Source of the DNA: Labilithrix sp.
GTDB taxonomy: Bacteria > Myxococcota_A > Polyangia > Polyangiales > Polyangiaceae
Length of the DNA: 64,000 nucleotides
Direction: 5' to 3'
Assembly (NCBI GenBank): GCA_019637175.1
Contig: JAHBWD010000020.1
Span: 1 to 64,000, forward strand
Each line of letters starts with the position of its first letter. The first letter of the stretch is position 1. Both the position numbers and the translations under genes were made by a program. Of the stretch, positions 59,315-64,000 are shown one piece after another. A model generated the notes under the pieces. The model did not search any database. It had not been told where the DNA came from and was given only the letters and a program-made list of their open reading frames with translations.

Positions 59315-61186
59315 ATGAGGGTTCGGACGGCGGGGGCACGACGGCTCGCCCCCCGAACGACAATCCGGATGTTCTGGGTCTGGCTGATCGCGCTGGCGAG
59401 CGCGATCGGGCCGGTCTCCGCGTTGGCCGCGCCGCGAGGCCCGCTCGCCGCGCCCCGCCGCCCCATCGCCCCGACCCCGGAGCCGAGCCGCGGTTGGTCG
59501 AACCCGCGCGCCCTCGAGCTGGCCAAGGAGGCGATCGAGGCGAAGAAGGCGGGCGACGCCCAGCTCTGCGTGGAGAAGGATCAAGCCTCCCTCGCGCTCG
59601 AAGACCACCCGTACGTGAAGCTCCATCTCTCGAGCTGTCTCGCGGCGATCGGCAAGCTCGTCGAGGCGCTCAACAAAGCGAAAGACGCGCTCGGCGCGGG
59701 CATTCGCGCGAACGACGAGGAGCTCCAGCGCTCGGCGCAGCAGCGCGTGACGGAGCTCCTGCCCCGCATCGCGCACGTGAAGCTGCAGCTCCCGAAGCAG
59801 TCGACCGGGATCAAGGTCACGTTCGACAACATCCCGGTGCGCCAGTCGCTCTTCAAGCAGCGCATCGCGGTCGATCCCGGCGACCACGTCATCGAGGCCG
59901 AGCGCAGCGAGAAGGGCGAGCAGGAGTACTTCAAGGAGCGCATCACGCTCGCCGACGGCGAAGACAAGGTCGTCGAGATCGTCCTCAAGCCGTCGCAGAT
60001 CACGCCGGGCGAGCTCGAGTGCCTCGAGAAGGCGACGAGCTACGAAGAGAAGCTCGCGTGCGTCGAGCGCAAGTCGAGCAAGCCGAACGTCCGCGTCGGG
60101 CTCGAGATGTCGGGCTACACCGACTCGACGAACGTCCACGTCTTCTCTCCCGCGATCAACGCTTCGGTCGTGTCGCCCACCGCGGGGTGGAACGTCGGCG
60201 CCTCGTACATCCTCGACGTCGTCACCGCGGCGTCGCCCGACATCGTCTCGATGGCCTCGCGGAGCTTCAAAGAGCAGCGCCACGCGAGCGCGATCAACGG
60301 CGGCTACAAGGTCGGCGACGTTTCGCTCACCGCCAACGCGAACCTGTCGAGCGAGCCCGACTACCTCTCGCGAACGCTCGGCGGCTCGATGTCGGTGGAG
60401 CTCAACGACAAGCTCATCACGCCGCGCGTCGGCTACAACTACTCCAACGATCGCATCGGCATCCGCAACACGCCGTACGCGCAGTACGAGCGCAACCTCG
60501 CCACCCACGAGGCCGAGGCGGGCGTGACGTTCGTGCTCTCGCCGACGACGCTCCTCGTCACCGGCGTGACGGTCCAGTTCGAGCGTGGCGAGCAATCGAA
60601 GCTCTATCGCTTCGTGCCGATGTTCCCCCTCGACGTCGTCAACCTGGTGAGCCCGGGGCAGTCGATCGCCAGCGTCAACGACAACCGTCTCTCCGTGAGG
60701 CCCCGCGAGCAGCTCCCGCGCGAGCGCGATCGCATCGCGATCGGCGCGCGCGTCAACCATCGCTTCCCGAGCGGCACGCTCCGCGTCGACGAGCGCCTCT
60801 ACACCGACAACTGGGGCATCAAGGCGAGCACGACCGACGGGCGCTATCTGCACGACCTCGGCGAGCACCTGCGCGTGTGGCCGCACCTGCGCATCCACGC
60901 GCAGTCGGGCACGAGCTTCTATCGCCTCGCGTACGCGGCCGAGGGCGCCGACGGCCAGGGAACGTTCCTGCTCCCGCCGTTCCGCACCGGCGACCGCGAG
61001 CTCTCTCCGATGATCTCGATCACCGCGGGAGGCGGCGCGCGCATCGCGCTCACGAGCGAGAGAGCGTCGACCCAGTTCGCCCTGATCATCGCGGGCGAGG
61101 TCATGTACTCGTATTATTTCAAGTCGCTCTTCATCAAGAGCCGGACGGCGGTCTGGGGATCCGTCGGCCTCGAGGCGGAGTTCTAG
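59315..61186 (+). CDS. DUF3570-type outer-membrane barrel with TPR/PEGA start
   Basis: This protein of 623 residues starts at ATG 59315; a longer TTG-initiated frame exists. A signal peptide ends near VSALA. TPR-like helices (NPRALELAKEAIEAKKAGDAQLC) and a PEGA-type unit (about 155-215) come first. A long barrel domain follows with the DUF3570 features SGYTDSTNVHVFSP, GWNVGASYILDVVTAASPDI and VGYNYSNDRIGIRN. It ends GSVGLEAEF with a terminal Phe, as expected for outer-membrane barrels. The next gene, a di-heme lipoprotein, starts 1 bp after the stop. Confidence 0.75.
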   Translation: MRVRTAGARRLAPRTTIRMFWVWLIALASAIGPVSALAAPRGPLAAPRRPIAPTPEPSRGWSNPRALELAKEAIEAKKAGDAQLCVEKDQASLALEDHPYVKLHLSSCLAAIGKLVEALNKAKDALGAGIRANDEELQRSAQQRVTELLPRIAHVKLQLPKQSTGIKVTFDNIPVRQSLFKQRIAVDPGDHVIEAERSEKGEQEYFKERITLADGEDKVVEIVLKPSQITPGELECLEKATSYEEKLACVERKSSKPNVRVGLEMSGYTDSTNVHVFSPAINASVVSPTAGWNVGASYILDVVTAASPDIVSMASRSFKEQRHASAINGGYKVGDVSLTANANLSSEPDYLSRTLGGSMSVELNDKLITPRVGYNYSNDRIGIRNTPYAQYERNLATHEAEAGVTFVLSPTTLLVTGVTVQFERGEQSKLYRFVPMFPLDVVNLVSPGQSIASVNDNRLSVRPREQLPRERDRIAIGARVNHRFPSGTLRVDERLYTDNWGIKASTTDGRYLHDLGEHLRVWPHLRIHAQSGTSFYRLAYAAEGADGQGTFLLPPFRTGDRELSPMISITAGGGARIALTSERASTQFALIIAGEVMYSYYFKSLFIKSRTAVWGSVGLEAEF

Positions 61187-61187
61187 G

Positions 61188-61718
61188 ATGAGACAGTACG
61201 GCATCCTCTTCGTATCGATCGTCGCGGCGCTCGGAACGTCGTGCACCGATCCGGCGCGCGATCAGGCCATCGCGAGGCTCGGGGGCGAAGAGCCCGGCGT
61301 GCCCGAGGGCCCGCTCCACCGCGCGGGGCAGCCGTGCCTCCTCTGCCACTCCGAAGGCGGGCCCGCGAGCAGCAAGCCCTTCGCCGTGGCGGGCACGGTC
61401 TACGAGACGTCGGCGCCCAACTCCGGCCCCGCCGCGGGCGTGGAGGTCCGCTTCATCGACTCGTCGAAGGGCCAGCCCTTCGGCAGGATCGTGACGAACG
61501 AGGTCGGCAACTTCTGGGTGCCCGAGATCGACTGGCCGACGCTGACCTATCCTTTCAAGGTCGGCATCGTCCGCGGCGACAAGAACAAGACGATGGCGAC
61601 GTTGGTCAACCGCGAGGGCTCGTGCAACTTCTGCCACGATCCGTTCGCCGCCGAGCCGCGCTCGTCGATCGGCGGGGTTTACCTCGTCACGGCCGCGGCG
61701 GGAGGAGGAACGCCATGA
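61188..61718 (+). CDS. Di-heme lipoprotein
   Basis: This protein of 176 residues has lipobox GTSC (about residues 16-19). Two heme c motifs, CLLCH and CNFCH, lie near residues 50 and 147. Between them is a beta-rich unit (FAVAGTVYETSAPNSGPAAGVEVRFID) like a carboxypeptidase-regulatory fold. It directly follows the DUF3570 gene and overlaps the next by ATGA, so the three form an operon. It probably acts in electron transfer at the cell surface with the barrel. Confidence 0.75.
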   Translation: MRQYGILFVSIVAALGTSCTDPARDQAIARLGGEEPGVPEGPLHRAGQPCLLCHSEGGPASSKPFAVAGTVYETSAPNSGPAAGVEVRFIDSSKGQPFGRIVTNEVGNFWVPEIDWPTLTYPFKVGIVRGDKNKTMATLVNREGSCNFCHDPFAAEPRSSIGGVYLVTAAAGGGTP

Positions 61719-62239
61719 GACGCTCCCGCTGGGCAATGATCTCCTCCGCCTCGTTCGCCGTGATCGCCTGCGCCGTCGGGTGCGGCGGAAACTTCAGCGG
61801 CGATCCGAGCCTCGAGGTCGCGCTCCCCGATCGCGATCAGTTCATCAACGGCGGCGTGAACGGCATGATGGAGCGCAAGTGCGGGGGCCTCGACTGCCAC
61901 GGACAGGTCGGGCGCCCGCTCCGCATCTACAGCGCGAACGGGCTACGCCTCACGCGAAATCCCGACTCGCCGCGCCCCACCACCGCGACCACCGACGCGG
62001 AGAAGATCGCGAACTATTACTCCGTCGTCGGCCTCGAGCCCGAGATCCTCGGATACGCGCGCGTCGAAGGCGTCAACGCGCACTTCCCCGTGATGCAGCT
62101 GCTCAAGAAGCCGCTCGACATCTCGGGTCAAGGCGTGCGGCACAAGGGCGGGCCCGTGCTTCGTCAGACCGACAAGGCGTTCAACTGCCTCGTCACGTGG
62201 ATCGAAGGCCAAGTCAAGAGCGACGACTGCAACGACTAG
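61715..62239 (+). CDS. Lipoprotein with a CX4CH heme-like motif
   Basis: This protein of 174 residues starts at ATG 61715, overlapping the di-heme gene by four bases. A signal peptide ends in AVGC (about residue 23). The single Cys-His motif is CGGLDCH near residues 56-62, with four residues between the Cys instead of two. It lies where a heme site would be (RKCGGLDCHGQVG). A second isolated Cys pair lies near the C terminus (NCLV, DDCND). It may be a non-canonical c-type cytochrome or a metal site. It completes the barrel-heme operon. Confidence 0.68.
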   Translation: MRRSRWAMISSASFAVIACAVGCGGNFSGDPSLEVALPDRDQFINGGVNGMMERKCGGLDCHGQVGRPLRIYSANGLRLTRNPDSPRPTTATTDAEKIANYYSVVGLEPEILGYARVEGVNAHFPVMQLLKKPLDISGQGVRHKGGPVLRQTDKAFNCLVTWIEGQVKSDDCND

Positions 62240-62254
62240 CCTTACGCTGGTGCG

Positions 62255-62977
62255 ATGGTCGCCAAGAGAGCGCGAGGCAGCCGCGGCGTTCGGACGCTCG
62301 CGATCGACATCGGGGGAACGGGGCTGAAGGCGCTCGTGCTCGACGAGAGAGGCGAGCCGCTCACCGAGCGCGTGCGCGTCCCCACGCCGCGCCCGGCGAC
62401 GCCCGAGAGCGTCGTCGACGCGCTCGCGCAGCTGGTGAAGCCGCTCGGCGCGTACGACCGCGTGAGCGTCGGCTTCCCCGGCGTCGTCGTCTCGGGCGCG
62501 ACGCGCACCGCGCCCAACCTCGACGGCGGCTGGAAGAACTTCGAGCTCGCCGACTCGCTCGGCAAGCGGCTGGAGAAGCCGACGCGCGTCCTCAACGACG
62601 CCGGCGTGCAGGGCTTCGGCGTCATCGAGGGCAAGGGCGTCGAGATGGTGCTGACGCTCGGCACCGGCATGGGGTGCGCCCTCTACGTCGACGGCAAGTA
62701 CGTGCCCAACCTGGAGCTCGCGCACCACCCCTTCAAGAAGGGCAAGACGTACGAGCAGTACATCGGGGCCCGCGCGAAAGAAAAGATCGGCAAGAAGCGC
62801 TGGAACGCGCGCGTGGCCGAGGTGCTCGCGCAGATCGAACGGATCTGGAATCCTCGCCGGATCTACCTCGGGGGCGGCAACGCCAAGCACGTGCGCCTGG
62901 ATTTGCCGCCGCACGTGCACGTCACCGACAACGTCGCCGGTCTGCTCGGCGGTATCGCGCTGTGGGAACAGCGCTAG
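62255..62977 (+). CDS. ppgK: Polyphosphate glucokinase (ROK family)
   Basis: This cytoplasmic protein of 240 residues has the ROK/hexokinase fold motifs: LAIDIGGTGLKALVLDE, VSVGFPGVV, LNDAGVQGFG, LTLGTGMGCAL and YLGGGNAKH. The phosphate-binding DIGGTG and LGTGMG and the Asp of LNDAG are intact. Polyphosphate glucokinases use polyphosphate or ATP to make glucose 6-phosphate. The length matches the ~250-residue family. It lies 15 bp after the CX4CH gene but seems functionally separate. Confidence 0.85.
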   Translation: MVAKRARGSRGVRTLAIDIGGTGLKALVLDERGEPLTERVRVPTPRPATPESVVDALAQLVKPLGAYDRVSVGFPGVVVSGATRTAPNLDGGWKNFELADSLGKRLEKPTRVLNDAGVQGFGVIEGKGVEMVLTLGTGMGCALYVDGKYVPNLELAHHPFKKGKTYEQYIGARAKEKIGKKRWNARVAEVLAQIERIWNPRRIYLGGGNAKHVRLDLPPHVHVTDNVAGLLGGIALWEQR

Positions 62978-62998
62978 AAGCGATATGCTCTCGCACCG

Positions 62999-64000
62999 AT
63001 GACCGCGGCTGAACGGCGACCGCTTCGCGTCGTGGGGCGCTATGCGCTCTACAGCGAAATTGCGGCCGGCGGCATGGCGACGGTCCACATCGGGCGCCTG
63101 CTCGGGCCCGTCGGCTTCGCCCGCACCGTCGCGGTCAAGCGCCTCCATCCGCAATACGCGAAGGATCCCGAGTTCGTCTCGATGTTCCTCGACGAGGCGA
63201 GGCTCGCCGCGCGCGTGCAGCACCCGAACGTCGTCGCGACGATCGACGTCGTCGCCACCGAGGGCGAGCTCTTCCTCATCATGGACTACGTGCGCGGCGA
63301 GTCGCTCTCGAAGCTCTTGCGCACCGCGCGAAAGCAGGGCGTCCACGTGCCCCCGCGGATCGCCGCGTCGATCCTGTGCGGCTTTCTCCACGGCCTCCAC
63401 GCGGCGCACGAGGCGAAGAACGAGCGCGGCGAGCCGATCAACCTGGTTCATCGCGACGTCTCTCCCCAGAACGTGCTCGTCGGCGCCGACGGCATCGCGC
63501 GTGTCCTCGACTTCGGCATCGCCAAGGCCCAGGGCCGCATCCAGGTCACGCGCGACGGTCAGATCAAAGGCAAGCTCGCGTACATGCCGCCCGAGCAGCT
63601 CTCGGGGCGCGAGACGACGCGGGCGGTCGACATCTACGCGTCGGCGGTCGTCATGTGGGAGATGCTCACGAACGAGCGCCTCTTCAAGGGCGAGACCGAG
63701 GCGGAGACGCTCGCGAAGATCCTCCGCGATCCCGTCGTCGCGCCGAGCGCGGCCGCGCCGTCGATCCCGAAGGCCTTCGACGCGCCGATCCTCAAGGCGC
63801 TCTCGCGCGAGGCGAAGAAGCGCCACGCCACCGCGCGCGAGCTCGCGTTCGACCTCGAGAAGTGCGTCGGCGTCGCCAGCGCGACCGAGGTCGGCGAGTG
63901 GGTCGAAGAGATGGTCGGCGCGATCCTGAGCGCGCGCGAAGATCAGATCGCGCAGATGGAGAGCAACTCGGCGAGCCTGCCGATCTCCGAAGCAGGCATC
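62999..64000 (+). CDS. Ser/Thr protein kinase, 3' end outside window
   Basis: The frame is open from ATG 62999 to the window edge (334 codons). The kinase domain has AAGGMATV, VAVKRLHP, HRDVSPQN, LDFGIAKA and PPEQ. The usual Lys of HRDxKxxN is Ser, as in many myxobacterial kinases, so activity cannot be ruled out. The C terminus after about residue 290 is just beginning (REDQIAQMESNSAS) and may contain a further domain. It is 21 bp downstream of ppgK. Confidence 0.85.
   Translation, partial: MTAAERRPLRVVGRYALYSEIAAGGMATVHIGRLLGPVGFARTVAVKRLHPQYAKDPEFVSMFLDEARLAARVQHPNVVATIDVVATEGELFLIMDYVRGESLSKLLRTARKQGVHVPPRIAASILCGFLHGLHAAHEAKNERGEPINLVHRDVSPQNVLVGADGIARVLDFGIAKAQGRIQVTRDGQIKGKLAYMPPEQLSGRETTRAVDIYASAVVMWEMLTNERLFKGETEAETLAKILRDPVVAPSAAAPSIPKAFDAPILKALSREAKKRHATARELAFDLEKCVGVASATEVGEWVEEMVGAILSAREDQIAQMESNSASLPISEAGI

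Overview
The window is very GC-rich, densely coded DNA from a Myxococcota bacterium, most like the Polyangiales (Labilithrix/Polyangium-type). The evidence is a MYXO-CTERM-like sorting tail, several Hanks-type Ser/Thr kinases (one with the myxobacterial HRDVSPQN catalytic loop), AgmX/PglI-type C-terminal domains, many lipoproteins with Asp/Gly/Ala-rich linkers, and lipoprotein cytochromes. No rRNA, tRNA, phage, IS element or CRISPR array was found. All similarity statements are from reading translations; no database search was run.

Layout. 1-2918: acyl-CoA synthetase (cut by the window edge), a PHA synthase and a PHB-depolymerase-type esterase, joined by stop/start overlaps. 2882-5998: small lipoproteins and a possible ribbon-helix-helix protein. 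6047-12732: heme lipoproteins in a divergent arrangement, then two more lipoproteins; the 3' end of one heme gene is duplicated 637 bp downstream. 12785-15089: a P-loop ATPase gene flanked by a nucleotidyltransferase remnant and an intact nucleotidyltransferase with a small partner. 15115-20112: POT transporter, L,D-transpeptidase, AgmX/PglI protein and cyclophilin.

20233-24392 is the most unusual region. It is a same-strand cluster of a vWA protein with a helical N-terminus (Ro60-like layout), a 164-bp gap that folds into six consecutive hairpins, an unrecognised 323-residue protein, a JAMM/MPN peptidase-like protein, an 82-residue ubiquitin-like candidate and a short E1/ThiF-like protein. 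This reads as a compact ubiquitin-like conjugation and removal system tied to a Ro-like vWA protein and possibly a structured RNA.

24396-30401: peroxidase-family lipoprotein, a convergent diguanylate cyclase/phosphodiesterase pair, a glutamine amidotransferase and hydrolases. 30539-39573: membrane kinase, TPR/PEGA protein, RCC1-repeat lipoprotein, and two paralogous regulatory-type proteins bracketing an M1 peptidase and a cation efflux protein. 39592-49251: phosphatase lipoprotein, outer-membrane barrel, AgmX lipoprotein, a 1,427-residue FecR/VIT/vWA/TPR protein and a DUF937-OmpA protein. 49579-52016: stress protein and an ArsR-SRPBCC-ClpP operon. 52016-57774: an octaheme lipoprotein overlapping a PknK-like kinase/ATPase/TPR protein. 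57872-64000: histone-H1-like tailed protein, a heme lipoprotein/DUF3570 cluster, polyphosphate glucokinase and a truncated kinase gene.

The recurrent theme is envelope biology: surface or periplasmic heme lipoproteins, barrels and TonB-like domains, alongside kinase and c-di-GMP signalling. The 12.8-15.1 kb and 20.2-24.4 kb regions stand apart as accessory modules.
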